Assembly (NCBI GenBank): GCA_001566295.1
Contig: KQ964250.1
Span: forward strand, 558,001 to 622,000
DNA: 64,000 nucleotides
Origin: Microdochium bolleyi
Lineage: Eukaryota; Ascomycota; Sordariomycetes; Xylariales; Microdochiaceae
Reading direction: 5' to 3'
In this document: positions 19,338-31,100 of the stretch, one piece after another
How the letters are laid out: each line of letters starts with the position of its first letter
Position numbering within the stretch: the stretch's first letter is position 1
Notes under the pieces: model-generated
What the model was told of the DNA's origin: nothing
What the model saw: only the letters and a program-made list of their open reading frames with translations
Databases searched by the model: none
Position numbers and translations under genes: made by a program

Positions 19338-20827
19338 TTGTTGTTGTCGCGCACACGGCGCCGCATCTCGGCCTGGAACTTTGAAAATGGGATGTTGATC
19401 GCTCCCGGCAGGCTCGCGATGTCGAAGTGCTCTTTCTCGCGGACGTCGAGGAGGACGTGCTGTCCCTTCTTCCCATCATCATCACCGCTTATGTGCGTCG
19501 GTGTTGATGACGGCCTGGGCTCCCGCTCCGGCCGGACCTGATCGGAAACCGCCGCTGCCGCCGCCGCCATAGCGTGCACCCGATCGCGGTACGCCGTGGC
19601 GGACACCCGCTCCCCGGGCCCCAGGATCCGCACCGGCGCCGTGACGCCACAGAACTGGACGTAGTCGAGGGACCCGGATCGCAGGGTGTCCAACGTGAGC
19701 GCCGACGAGGCGGAGCACGCGAAGCAGTCCGGCCGGCGGGTCCGCATGCGGATGGACCTGAACGAGGCGGCCGCGGTGCTCGAGCCGGCGGAGAATAGCA
19801 GCAGGCTCGGGGCCGGTCTCGCGGCTGCGACCAGCGGCGGGGATTCCTGGGACGCGGGCTGTCCAGGTGGAGAAGAGGTGCCCTTATTACGGAGGAGGAG
19901 GCTCGTATCGATACCCGCGGCGACGAGTTTGATCGCCTCGAGAGCCTGGAGGACGCCCATGACTCCGACGACTGGGCCCAGGATGCCGCCCTCGCCGCAG
20001 CTCACCACGCTCTCGGCGGGCGGAGGCTTGGGGAAGACACAGCGGTAGCATGGCCCGCCACCTCCACCACCACTTCCGCCTTGGGGAGCAGGCGGGTTGT
20101 TGAGCACGATGAGTTGCCCGTCCGTGCGGAGCGCCGACGCCGAGACGAGAGGCTTCCCGAGCAGCACGCACGCGTCCGAGATGAGGTACCGTGAGGTCGG
20201 GTGGTCGGTGCAGTCGAGCACGATATCGTATCCAGACACAATGTTTGGAGCGTTCTGTGGCGTCAGATGTTCTGGATAAGGCTTGTACGTGACGAGCGGG
20301 TTGAGCTCGCGACAGTAGGTCGCCAGGCTGTGCACCTTGTGGGTGCCGACGCGTGACGTGCTGTGGGCTATCTGCCGGTGCAGGTTGGACGCCTCGACCA
20401 CGTCGCCGTCGACGATGCCGAGTGTTCCCACGCCGGCGCCTGCGAGGTAAGCTGCCGCAGGGCAGCCTAGGCCGCCGGCACCGATGATCAGGACGGACGA
20501 GGCCTTGAGGCGAAGCTGGCCCGCGATGCCTACGCTGGGGAGGATGAGCTGTCGGCCATATCTGGTGTACTCCTCTTCAGCGAGGGGCCATGACCACGTG
20601 GGCGACTCCTTTGCTGGTGTTTCGGTTGGACTTGGAGAATTATCTGGGCTGGATTGTTGTGCCGATCCCTGCTTGATCGTCGATGACTTAGACACTTCGC
20701 CTGTATTTGTATCGACGTTCAGCCCGGCTTCGAGATCTTGCAGTTGTAGTCGCAAGTTCTGCAGTGCTTGCTCCGCCTCCTTGATCTGCCTCCGCAGATG
20801 CTCTGCCTTAATTGTCGCCGACTCCAT
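18935..20827 (-). CDS. UBA4: Adenylyltransferase and sulfurtransferase UBA4
   Basis: E1-like enzyme that adenylates and thiocarboxylates Urm1 for tRNA wobble-uridine thiolation and protein urmylation; cytosolic, with a MOCS3-like role in molybdopterin synthesis in fungi. Intronless, 630 residues from ATG 20827 (the frame continues upstream only to a non-ATG codon). A coiled-coil N-terminus (8-35) precedes the ThiF/E1 domain: GAGGLG at 116-121 binds ATP, GDVVEASNLHRQ is conserved, Cys260/Cys263 (CYRC) and Cys368/Cys371 (CFAC) bind zinc, and Cys277 in VVSCGEGGILG is the E1-site cysteine. The rhodanese domain begins at HVLLDVREKEHFDIA (458). Its active Cys572 lies in CRLGNDSQ. A Ser/Asn-rich insert at about 494-565 splits the rhodanese domain and is encoded partly by a triplet repeat. 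Confidence 0.95.
19304..19346. repeat. CTG/GTT triplet microsatellite inside UBA4
   Basis: About 14 consecutive triplets (mainly TGC/CTG, then GTT) encode a run of Ser then Asn on the minus strand within the rhodanese-domain insertion of UBA4. Length is likely to vary between strains. Confidence 0.85.
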
Positions 20828-21263
20828 CTGGTGCTTTTGGTGCTGCTGACCGTGGAAGAATACCCCACGTTGAGGCTGTAAAATCAACAGGTTGGGGAGA
20901 CCTGCCTTTGAGCAGACAAGGAGGGTCACCAATGACTGCGAATACGATACGCCGATAATCCCGTTATTCCTCCAAGTACTTCATTTTGCGAGAATAGACC
21001 TGCACTGGGCACCTCCGCGTATGTGTTGCCGGTCTTGAACGAGAGTGGAAGTTTGTCATAAGCAACACCCCCACAGTGACGGCACGTTACGGCCAGTGGT
21101 CCCCTGCCCCACTAAAATTTTCGATGTTGGAGATCCATGGGAAGCTCCGGAAGTCCTTGACGGCGTTGCGACGACAATAACAGCACCCAAGCACAATTAC
21201 ACGCATTCTACTACTCTCGCCCCAGTCTGCCGTCGCCCGGATCCCTTCACACACACAAACGAA
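20828..21263. other. Divergent promoter of UBA4 and SLX9
   Basis: A 436-bp interval between two divergent start codons, holding both promoters. No other gene seen. Confidence 0.55.
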
Positions 21264-21954
21264 ATGGTATGCATCGTTCACTTCAGCCGCCTAGCCCACG
21301 CTTCCAGACTGACCTTTTCCCAACTCCTAGGCCCCCCTCGCCCCTGTTGCGAAACGGCGAAGCCTGCGCGACAAGCTCGCCGCAAAGTCCAGCTCCGGCA
21401 TGGCTCCTTACTTCCCCTACAAGGCGCCCCGGCCCGACGCCGTTGACACGAGCGACTCCTTCCTAAACACCAAGAAGGACAAGCGGCTCGTCAAGCACTC
21501 GGCGTTCGTCTCGCGGATCGAGAAGTCGGGTGTCCAGAAGAAGGCCCTGAAACGGCGGCGGCCGGGCAACAAGCTCGTCGCGAATCTCGAGTCGCTGGCG
21601 GATGCGCTGCCCGATCTCCTCGAGGACGGCGAGACCGAGGCTGGGCTCCAGCAGTTGCGGGAGGGCAAGATCCGGCACAAGAGCCTAAAGAGCCGCAAGG
21701 GCGCGCTCAAGAGGAAGGAGAAAATCGTCAAGGGCGAGGTAGAGAGGTTTGGTGTCAACATGGCCAGGCTGAATGCCGTGCCGCAGCAGACTTCGGGGAC
21801 AATGGAGGTGGAAAACGGCGCCGCACCGAGTGCTCAGAATGTTGCTGCGCCGGCGCCGGCATCGACGTCGAGTCGGTTCGCAGCGTTGAGAGGGTTCATC
21901 TCTGCGACGATGGAGCAAAACCCGCAGTTCGTGGCAAAGAAACCCGTTGACTGA
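21264..21954 (+). CDS. SLX9: Ribosome biogenesis protein SLX9
   Basis: Small basic nucleolar protein of the SLX9 family, needed for processing of pre-rRNA for the small subunit and linked to pre-40S export. I join exon 1, which is just the ATG (21264-21266), across a 64-nt intron (GTATGC...CTCCTAG) to 21331-21954. This gives 208 residues starting MAPLAPVAKRRSLRDKLAAKS. The family motif is SFLNTKKDKRLVKHSAFVSRIEK, and a second conserved stretch is HKSLKSRKGALKRKEKIVKGEVERFGVN. The C-terminus ends in RFAALRGFISATM, also conserved. An internal ATG at 21400 would remove the conserved KRRSLRDKL start, so the spliced model is preferred. The protein is Lys/Arg-rich. Confidence 0.9.
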
Positions 21955-23875
21955 ACGCGACAGGTTGCATAGGCTACCGAAGCATCACGGGGAGCTAGCC
22001 GATGTATCTGCGTCACCCAGAGGATGGTGCTGCCTCGAAGAACGAGTCATCCCTGCCACGCCGGCATGAATGGGAAAAAAGCCGACAGCGCCAATGCGGC
22101 ACGTTCCAGTACGATCTCTGGCAGATGGAGGTGTCACGGCGATTGCGAACACGGCTTCCGCGCACGTTGCAGTCGTTCAAAGGGCTCTCAAGCGACATAT
22201 TCTAGAATGGGCATACCAAGCACGAGACAAGGCATTGGCACAGGAGCCTCTCAGGCCGTGTTGAAATACGCTGCTGCGTCTTGGGCGCCGGCCACCGAGC
22301 GACAAGCGCTTCACAGCTCTTCCATAGGCCTGTTTGACCATGACGGACACAAGATACAGCCCAATCGCCATTGCAATAGCTGTAACAAAGATAACGAGCC
22401 GAGTATTTTTAGACGCCATAACCAAGCCCCATTCTCTGCGGTGGCATGTGGCTTGTCTAGAATTGTTCAGTATAAGTCTTATCATCCTGAGGAACTAGAC
22501 TACTATCTTCCTTTGAATGTATTCAGCAACCTAACGTATCTGTATCATTGCAGCCCGTTCTGACGCACTGCCAATTTTTTCTTCCATCTTGTGGATGACG
22601 ATGTATCAACCAGCCTCCCTGCCTCGAAGATGTTTCACCACTAGTCTTTCACGACCATGTGCCTGATTCCGCCACCGATAGTTTGGTAGAAAATGGCGTG
22701 TTTATATGCTTTCCCAGTCAAGAGGTTTGGGCTGCTTGATACCTGCCCCTTGAATTATATAAACTTTGGGAGCTGGCTTTTAGTCGGAAATAGAGTTGCA
22801 GAGGACGCAGTCCGCTGCATCCCCGCACAGAATAGCTCGGGAGTCTGCGGATACGGTTCCCCGCTGCCGTGGCGTGCATGAAAGAAATCGACAAAACTGA
22901 AAACTATCGTTTGAGCATGCTCGTAGGGCAGAGACCGCACGTTCGTGCGCTCGTGGGGAAGATTCGGCTCAGAATACCGGAGCCGGATGCCTGAGTGCAG
23001 GCACAGGGAACAGCGAACCAGGCAACGACAGACCGTTGAAAGGGCTGAAATCTGACAGGATATGTGGGTGTTGCGTCACTTCATACGCTTAGAAGTAGTA
23101 TCGGCTCCGTGCCCATTCCGCTCGTCGGAAAGTGGCAGTGTCCACGATGGCAAGTCATAGCAGAGGATGCGTGTGCCTGGCCGAGCCACGTGCTGCGCAA
23201 TAGCGGATCTGGGAGAGGGCGGAGTCAACCGTGACGACTGTGGTGTCGCTTCCCTGGTGCCCGCCAGCTCCTGCACATGCATGAGGCCCAGCCCTCTTCA
23301 GCCAAACCCCCGGCAGCAGCCCTCTGGCAGGATCTTCGGCACCCCCCGTCCGCGCTCGCGCGTCATCACCTGCTCTATTATAGCTCCCAGGCTGCCCATC
23401 GTCATCCTCCCTGCTCGGTTCTGACAGTCTGGACTTGTGCCTCCACAGTCGATCCCCTTACCACGGCACAAAACTAGCTTCTCAAGTTGATCTTGTCGCT
23501 GAGCCCGCCTGCGATCCCTCCCTGCGACGACATCTTCCAACAATAATACACTCCGAGCTTGCTCATTGTCGGGCCTTATCGACAAGGATTGCTCGTGCCA
23601 CTGCCCAGTGACAGCTCCTTCGCCAGACCCCGCTGACAAGCGCATCCACTCCGGATCGGAAGGAAAGACCCTGTCCTCACGCCCGTCGCGCCGAGCATTC
23701 CTCGGACCCCAGCTCCAAGACAGCCAGTCCTTGACTTTCCTGTCCCGCGCACCTTCCAACTGCGACACGACGGTTCCAACTGCGACGCATTGCTCAAACG
23801 CGACTTGAGGAATATACATACTTTACGCACTCACACCAGCATTTACACGGCGATTCGATCAAAATTTGGTGGAAA
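21955..23875. other. Long intergenic region
   Basis: 1.9 kb without a confident gene. The only weak candidate is the 80-codon membrane ORF at 22177-22419, listed separately. The right end is CT-rich (from about 23400) and is likely promoter and 5' UTR of the deneddylase gene. Confidence 0.5.
22177..22419 (-). CDS. Possible small single-pass membrane protein
   Basis: ATG at 22419 opens 80 codons. Residues 8-29 (LVIFVTAIAMAIGLYLVSVM) form one plausible transmembrane helix, followed by a basic region (KRLSLGGRRPRRSS). I recognise no family. The ORF could be a true small protein or chance, and there is no splice evidence, so this is a low-confidence entry. Confidence 0.25.
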   Translation of the reverse strand: MASKNTRLVIFVTAIAMAIGLYLVSVMVKQAYGRAVKRLSLGGRRPRRSSVFQHGLRGSCANALSRAWYAHSRICRLRAL

Positions 23876-24892
23876 ATGCCGTTTCGCGAGAGATTTCGGC
23901 AGCGTCTAGGTGATAGCGTGAGCCCCCATCGCAGAAAGAGATCACGGAGCCAGCGCTCAAGAAGATACCAGCTTTCGCCTTCCCCGTCCCCGAACTCGCC
24001 GCATCTCTCATGTAAGTCGTGGCCCCCAATTGCGGTGCTGAGGCGGTCACCCTGCACCTTCGCGAACATGTTGCTAACTTGTGGCTTGGCTAGATCATGA
24101 TGTACTCTGTATGTACTATACGAACATTAACGGGCGCCGCAACCTCCACAAAGTACTAATGCCCGCCTGCAGTAACATATGAGGACGTCAAAGCTCTGAA
24201 GGGGGATTGGCTGACGGACAACGTATGATTATTTTCACCCATCGCCCGACTGGAGAAGTCTCTGCTCACCAAACATTGTGTTGCAGAACATTGCTTTCTG
24301 GGAAGAGTTTTTGGAGCACGAGATTCTGACCAAGTACCCACAAGCACACATCATCTTGCTTCGCCCGTCGATGACGTTCCTCCTCATGAAGAACAAGGAT
24401 ACCGAAATGGTGAGGTCTGCCCTGCCAGACTTCCGTGGCATCACGCACGTCTTCCTGCCAATCAACGACAACCGAAACGTGTCGATGGCCGAGGGCGGTA
24501 GCCATTGGTCACTTCTGCTCGTCAGCCTGATTGACGGTGTTGCCTTCCATTACGACTCTCTCGACGGCGCAAATAACAACGAGGCCTGGGAGGCGACAAA
24601 GCGGTTGTCAAATGTCATTGGGAAACCATTGAAGTACCACTATCTTTCGGATTGCCCACAACAAGAGAACGGCAGCGACTGCGGTGTCTTCGTCTGTATA
24701 ATAATGCGCCACCTTCTGATCAAGAGGCTACTGGCTGTGAACGCGGGGCAGAAGATTTCTATGAGCATGGCGCACAAGGCGATCGACAGCTATGGAGCTC
24801 GTAAGGAGATGCTCAAGATCATCGAGAACCTGCGAAGGGAAGGCGAGCGGCGGAGGACGACTGCCAGCAGTACGCCGCCACGGATCGAGTAG
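23876..24892 (+). CDS. den1: NEDD8-specific protease (DEN1/SENP8-like, Ulp1 fold)
   Basis: C48-family cysteine protease, most like the deneddylases that process NEDD8 or remove it from substrates. Four exons: 23876-24011, 24094-24108, 24173-24222, 24287-24892; 268 residues. The second exon is only 15 nt, and its splicing restores the family segment YHDVLLTYEDVKALKGDWLTDN before NIAFWEEFLE. The catalytic set is complete: His140 (GGSHWSLLL), Asp157 (HYDSLDG), Gln193 in CPQQENGSD and Cys199 (SDCGVFV). The N-terminal 40 residues are Arg/Ser-rich (RRKRSRSQRSRRYQ) and may direct nuclear location. NEDD8 rather than SUMO specificity is inferred from overall likeness to the short DEN1 type, which lacks the long N-terminal region of Ulp1. 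Confidence 0.9.
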
Positions 24893-25425
24893 TTGTGCTT
24901 GTCCGATGCGAAGCATGATCTCGAGCTTGGGCTTGTGTGTGACTTTCTTTTCTTTCTTGGGTATGGCGTTAGGCCTTCAGCGTTTAGGATTCATGTGTTA
25001 TGCCCGATACGACTTCAAGCTACTGTATTTCTCTTTTGCCGCCCTTCGAACTTTGGCAGAGATGCCTTAGCAAATATTGGCGAGGTTACATATTCGCTGT
25101 AAATACATCAAATAAGCTGATACAACACAAAATGTCACATACTGGCACGATCTGGCTGCCGGTCGCTCGCGGGCTACGTACAACAAGGTAGTCTCTCGAA
25201 TCGTACGAGTTCCGAGGCCATATGAGAAGGGTTCCGGCTACGTTTTCCCGTTGCTGTATCGACTGTCACAGGCGCTTTCAAAAGTGATTACCGAGAGTGT
25301 CACAAAAGCAGCTAGCACACATAGATGCCACTTGAATGCCCATGCAGGTCCTAATCGTGGCTGGTATTTCCCACCTGAAGAATCGCTAAGGTGCATATAT
25401 CTGGGAGATACCACTCTGCCGTCGC
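24893..25425. other. Convergent 3' intergenic region
   Basis: Lies between the 3' ends of the deneddylase and the FMP32-like gene. No gene recognised. Confidence 0.5.
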
Positions 25426-26309
25426 CTACATGAGCAGCCGCCAGGCACCGAGGAGCAGCGCGGCAAAACCAGTGCACACACCCATAAGCCACTGTAGCGT
25501 CTGGAGCTTGACCTGCTCGAGCTTCTCCCTGAGACTGGCGAGCTCCTGCTCGATCTTGGACTCGGTCTCTTTGACCTTGAGTTCCTGCGTGGCGGCCTCG
25601 TCACGGATGCGGCCTTTCTCGAGGTTCAGGTCGAGCCGCACTGACGCTTGGGTGCGCCCGATCTCGTCGCGCAGGCGGCTGTTGAGCTTGGTGATGTCGT
25701 TGGTCAGCCGCTCGTGCGCGGTGCGTGTCGTGTTGGACTCGGTCGAGTCTGCGGAGAGCAGCTCGGAGCGGAGCTTGGCGAAGTCGACTTTCTGGGTGTA
25801 GGTTGCCTTCGCGGCGTCCTCGCGGAGCACCATTGTGCGGGTGAGGTTCTGGATGCTGGTTTTGTGGGTTCCGGATCAGCTATACTTTTCTATCTGGATG
25901 TTGGAAGAATGAAACTGTACCTCTCCTCGATGACGTCGTTGAGCACCTTCATCATCGCGACGGACTGCTCCTCCGTGAAGCCCTCATCGCGCAGCCGCTG
26001 GACAAACTTGAGCGTGTCAAAGTGGTGGTCTCGGCTCCTCGGGCTGCTTGTGTGGAAAGCGCGCGCCAGAGCCGGCTGGTGCTGCTGCAGCAAGGAGGAG
26101 GGCGAGGGGCGACGTCGGGCTGCGGTGGCATGGTACCGGGCGCTCTGCGAGGGGCTGTCGTGCTGCCTCTGTCGTGACTGAGCTGGCACCGCGAGCGCAG
26201 CGGCGCGCAGGGGCTGGTGGGAGGAGGGGCCCCCGAGGCCGGCCTGCGCGGTCCAGCTTAGTCGCGGGAGCAGGAAGCGCGGGAGAGTTTGCATGGAATG
26301 CTGTGCCAT
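25426..26309 (-). CDS. FMP32: FMP32/MCUR1-like mitochondrial coiled-coil protein (DUF1640)
   Basis: Inner-membrane protein of the DUF1640 family (yeast Fmp32, animal MCUR1/CCDC90). Relatives support cytochrome oxidase assembly or, in animals, the calcium uniporter. Two exons, 25921-26309 and 25426-25855 (65-nt intron joining VIEE to SIQNLTRTMV), give 272 residues. The N-terminus is a Gln/Arg/Ser-rich presequence ending near RAFHTSS. The domain starts with HFDTLKFVQRLRDEGFTEEQSVAMM, continues as a long coiled coil (KLRSELL to EKLEQVKLQ), and ends in a single membrane helix, WLMGVCTGFAALLLGAW. This order is the family's known architecture. The ATG at 26309 is used; a second ATG five codons later is possible. 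Confidence 0.9.
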
Positions 26310-28157
26310 GGTTTTTTTATGAGTATTGTGACTTGGAGAAAGCACAAGGATAGAAGCAAAAGGGAAGCTGAGAGGTCGGAATCGGAAGTTTCAGAATGCC
26401 GGAGATATCTGGACTGGCGGGCCTGATGGGAAGCGTCATTTGCGATCACGGCCAGGGCCGATTCTGGCCGAGTCCTGTGAGACCCCTGGCTCACAGTGCA
26501 CACCCATTATCATTTAGAAAGCACTGTACTCCAGATGTCCTAAGAGGGGGGGAAGTGGTCCGAGCGCACCGTGCCTGCCCAGGTCGCCCGTCGAGGGCCC
26601 GCCGCGTCTGGGCTGCCATAAAATTTGTCGGCGGCGCGCGCCGGCTTTGGTGGTTTCTTCTTCTTTCTTCTTCATTCAATAATGAACAACGCAAATTATC
26701 ACATTCTCGAGACAAGACCTTATTTGGTGCGAGGTCACCTCTTTTACGGACGGCTTGGCCCACGACCACTGAAGTTCTCGAACAGAATGGAGAAGAAATC
26801 CCAGCGAACAATCTTGGGTGCGGTGCTTCCCGTCCTCCAAAGGAGGATGATGGGGAGGATCGCAATGATTGAGCGTACATAGCTTTTCACTCAGATGTGA
26901 CCTGATGATATGAGCGGCTGCGTGATAGCCTGCTTCGCGGTCATGATTCCGTTTCGTGGAAGACGGCAAAGCCTGAAGATCGAGCCACAGCATGGCGCCT
27001 TCTGCGCATCAGAGGCAATTTGTCTGTGGGCGCATGCAGCTTTGAAGATTTCAACTGCCCTGCCGCCGCTTGAGCCTGTGTATAGACTTCATGCCAGGCA
27101 AAGCAGGGTCTGAAGACAGATTCAGGGTACGCCGTGACACCGCAATGCGCACAAGTTCTGCCTGAGTACATCGACCATTGTTGTGCTTCCTGCTTGGTGT
27201 GGGCATGTACAATTCAAACTTGTGAGGCTCTGGTGACGATCAATCATTCAGCAAGAATGCTATTAATAAACTCGAAACTTCGACGTTCAAGCACAAGCAT
27301 GCATGGTTTGCTTTGCAGCCTATTATTCCGTGCATGTAATGGTACGTGTATGTACTGCTCGTTGAGGAGGCGCGGAGACGCTAAGTATTCGTGCCTCAGG
27401 CACCCACAAGGCTTTGGCTGAGGTAAGCCCAAGGTCGGTTTCAGGGGCAGGGAGACGAAGGAGGGGAGATTGACCGATGGCCAGCCCCAACCTTGAAGCT
27501 CCAGCTGCTTGGTGTGTTCCTGGAGCTGGTTGGCCCGTGCCCGTCGAGCATTACGCTGCTGCCAAGCCCAAGCTCCCATTGCGAACAGGTAATCCAACTC
27601 GACCTGGGCCATCCCAAACGGGCGCACCTGTTCCTCCCTAAACCACCACAACCATCCATCGTCATCCTCCCACTCCTCCTTTTCCCTCCCTCTCCTTAGC
27701 CCGCCAGCCTGCTTGCGAATCGCACGCAGCTTGCACCACCCTGACGCACCCTCCGTCTTAGCCGGGCTCCCTTTCATCCTGCACCGAGCTACGCCCGCCC
27801 CTGCTTCTGCCTCTTGGCCGTCCAGCAGCGCGTCGTCACCCGGCTGCCTTCCTCTCTCTTCCCGCCAGCAAACCCGACCGCATCGCGACATTAGCGTCAT
27901 ATCACTGGAGGTGTACTGCCCACGGGCTGCCCATCTTCTTTATCGCCTGGCGCCTCTTCCTTCCGCTGTACACTTTTGGTTGCGACTTCACGAATTCATA
28001 CGATATCACGCAGTGCCACGACTTGTCCTCGCCGGAGGCACCGCCGGTAACACCTGTACGCCACTCCAAACTCCACTAGCCAGCAGCTCGTCTGAAAAGA
28101 TCGAGTGCATACGAATCTTTGTAAACGCAGGTACTGATTGTGTCCGCAAGCAGAATC
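26310..28157. other. Divergent promoter of FMP32-like and clathrin genes
   Basis: A 1.85-kb interval with no supported gene. A 218-codon minus-strand frame (27244-27900) looks like a chance opening. Sequence from about 27640 to 27700 is strongly CT-rich, as expected for the promoter or 5' UTR of a highly expressed fungal gene such as clathrin. Confidence 0.5.
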
Positions 28158-31100
28158 ATGGCGCCGCTTCCTATCAGGTTCCAGGAGCTCTTGCAGCTTA
28201 GCAATGTTGGCGTCGACGCTTCAGCCATTGGCTTCAACTCTTGTGTACGTCTCCCTCCTCACGCTGAATCCCTCGCCATACCCGCCGTACAAACGAACTC
28301 GCCGCTCCGATGCATTATTTGAAGCCAAATCCCCTGTAGCATATGGTGAAGGACCGACTATGGTACTAATATTGCTGCCTGGCCGAACAGACTCTCGAGT
28401 CCGACTACTACATCTGCATAAGAGAAAAGAAGAACGAATCGGCATCTCCGGAAGTTGTCATCGTCGACCTCAAGAACAACAACAATGTCACACGACGCCC
28501 TATTAAGGCGGACAGTGCCATCATGCACTGGACGAAACAGATCATCGCTCTGCGGGCCCAATCCAGGACATTGCAGATCTTCGATCTCGAGAAGAAGGCG
28601 AAGCTCAAGTCTGCTACCATGAACGAGGACGTTGTTTTCTGGAAGTGGATCAGCGAGTCGACCCTTGGTCTTGTCACAGACACCTCAGTGTTCCACTGGG
28701 ACATCTTTGATGCTAGCCAGGCCGCGCCTGTCGAGGTTTTTAAGCGGAATGCCAACTTGGCGGTAAGCACTTTCGCATGCACCCTTCCGAACTGGAAACA
28801 GTCCTTTGCTGTCCTTGTCGGCAATTTGAGCTAACGTGCTGACCTGACCAGGGCTGCCAAATCATCAACTACCGGACGAACAGCGATGGCAAGTGGATGT
28901 CCGTTGTCGGTATCTCTCAGCAGCAGGGCCGCGTTGTCGGCAGTCTGCAGCTGTACTCTAAGGACCGAGGCATCAGCCAAGCGATTGAGGGTCATGCCGC
29001 CACCTTTGGCACTCTCCGCCTGGAGGGCGCGCCGGCCGACACCAAGGTCTTTTCCTTCGCGGTCCGGACCGCTACTGGTGCCAAGCTTCATATCGTCGAG
29101 ATAGATCACCCCGAGGCCAACCCAGTCTTCGCCAAGAAGGCTGTCGACATTTACTTCCCCCCTGAGGCCACAAACGATTTCCCCGTAGCGATGCAGGTTT
29201 CTCAGAAGTACGGTGTCATCTACATGGTTACCAAGTACGGCTTCATTCACCTCTACGACTTGGAGACCGGCTCCACCATCTTCATGAACCGCATTTCGAG
29301 CGAGACGATCTTCACAACTTGTTCTGACACGGATTCCACTGGCATTGTGGGCATCAACCGCAAGGGTCAGGTCCTCTTCGTCACCGTCGATGAGAGCAAC
29401 ATGATCAACTACCTTCTTCAGAACCCAGCCAACACTGAGATCGCCGTCAAGATGGCCTCGCGAGCTGGTCTGCCCGGCGCGGACCAGCTTTACCAGCGCC
29501 AATTCGAGCAGATGTTCAACTCCGGCGACTACGAGAATGCTGCGAAGATCGCCGCCAACTCACCCCGTGGCTTCCTTCGCACGACCGACACGATCAACAA
29601 GTTCAAGGGCCTGCCCCAGCAACCCGGCAAGATGTCTTTCATTCTCCAGTACTTCGGCATGCTGCTGGACAAGACAACGCCTCTCAACAAGACCGAGACG
29701 CTCGAGCTTGCTACTCCAGTCCTGGCTCAGGGTCGTAAGCATCTCCTTGAGAAGTGGCTGAAGGAAGGCAAGCTCGATTTCTCTGAAGAGCTTGGTGACC
29801 AGATTCGCATGCAGGATGTGAACCTCGCTCTGGCGGTATACCTGAAGGCCGAGGTTCCCCACAAGGTGGTGCCTGCTTTTGCTGAGATGGGTCAATACGA
29901 GAAGATTCTGCCCTACGTTCAGCAGACTGGCTACCAGCCTGACTGGATCACTCTTCTCCAGCACATCGTCCGCACAAACCCTGAAAAGGGTGCTGAGTTT
30001 GCCAGTGCTCTGGCCAACAACGAGGGCGGCTCTCTTGTGGACATTCAGCGTGTCGTCGATGTTTTCCAGTCCCAGGGACTCGTCCAGCAGGCTACAGCAT
30101 TCCTGCTCGATGCTCTCAAGGACAACAACCCGGAGCACGGCCATCTGCAGACTCGGCTGCTGGAGATGAACCTTCTGAACGCCCCTCAGGTTGCCGAGGC
30201 CATTCTGAGCAACCAGATGTTCACGCACTTCGACAAGGCTCGTATTGCCACTATGTGCGAACAGGCCGGTTTGGCGCAGAAGGCTCTCGAGCTATATGAA
30301 GACCCGGAGGCTATCAAGCGTGTCGTCGTCAACATTGCTGCTACCCCGAACTTCAACGCGGAGTGGCTTATCAACTACTTTGGCCAATTGTCCGTGGAGC
30401 AATCACTTGACTGCCTCGATGCCATGTTGAAGACCAACATCCGCCAGAACTTGCAGTCTGTTGTGCAGATCGCCACCAAGTACTCCGAGCTTCTTGGCCC
30501 TGTCCGTCTGATCGATCTCTTCGAGAAGTACAAGACTGCCGAAGGCCTCTTCTACTACCTTGGCAGCATCGTCAACATGTCTCAGGAGCCCGACGTGCAC
30601 TTCAAGTACATTGAGGCTGCCACCAAGTCTGGCCAGTTCAACGAGGTCGAGAGAATCGCCCGTGACAGCCAGTACTACAACCCTGAGAAGGTCAAGAACT
30701 TCCTCAAAGAGGCTAAGCTCAATGACATGCTTCCCCTCATCATCGTCTGCGACCGTTTCAACTTTGTGCACGATTTGATTCTCTACCTCTACCAGAACCA
30801 GAAGTTCAACGCCATCGAGGTCTACGTCCAGCGTGTCAACCCTGCCAGGACCCCCGAGGTCATTGGCGGTCTGCTCGATGTTGATTGCGAGGAGAGCGTC
30901 ATCAAGAACCTGCTCTCTACTGTTGAGCCCTCTTCCATCCCCATTGACGAGCTGGTGAGCCAGGTTGAGACACGCAACAGGCTTAAGATGTTGCTGCCTT
31001 TCCTCGAGGCTACGCTCGCTGCCGGCAACCAGCAGCAGGCAGTCTTCAATGCTCTTGCCAAGATCTACATCGACTCGAACAACAACCCAGAGAAGTTCCT

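Noticed and set aside
27244..27900. 218-codon minus-strand frame upstream of clathrin
   Set aside because: Trp/Arg-rich sequence without known motifs, lying over the CT-rich promoter and 5' UTR of clathrin.
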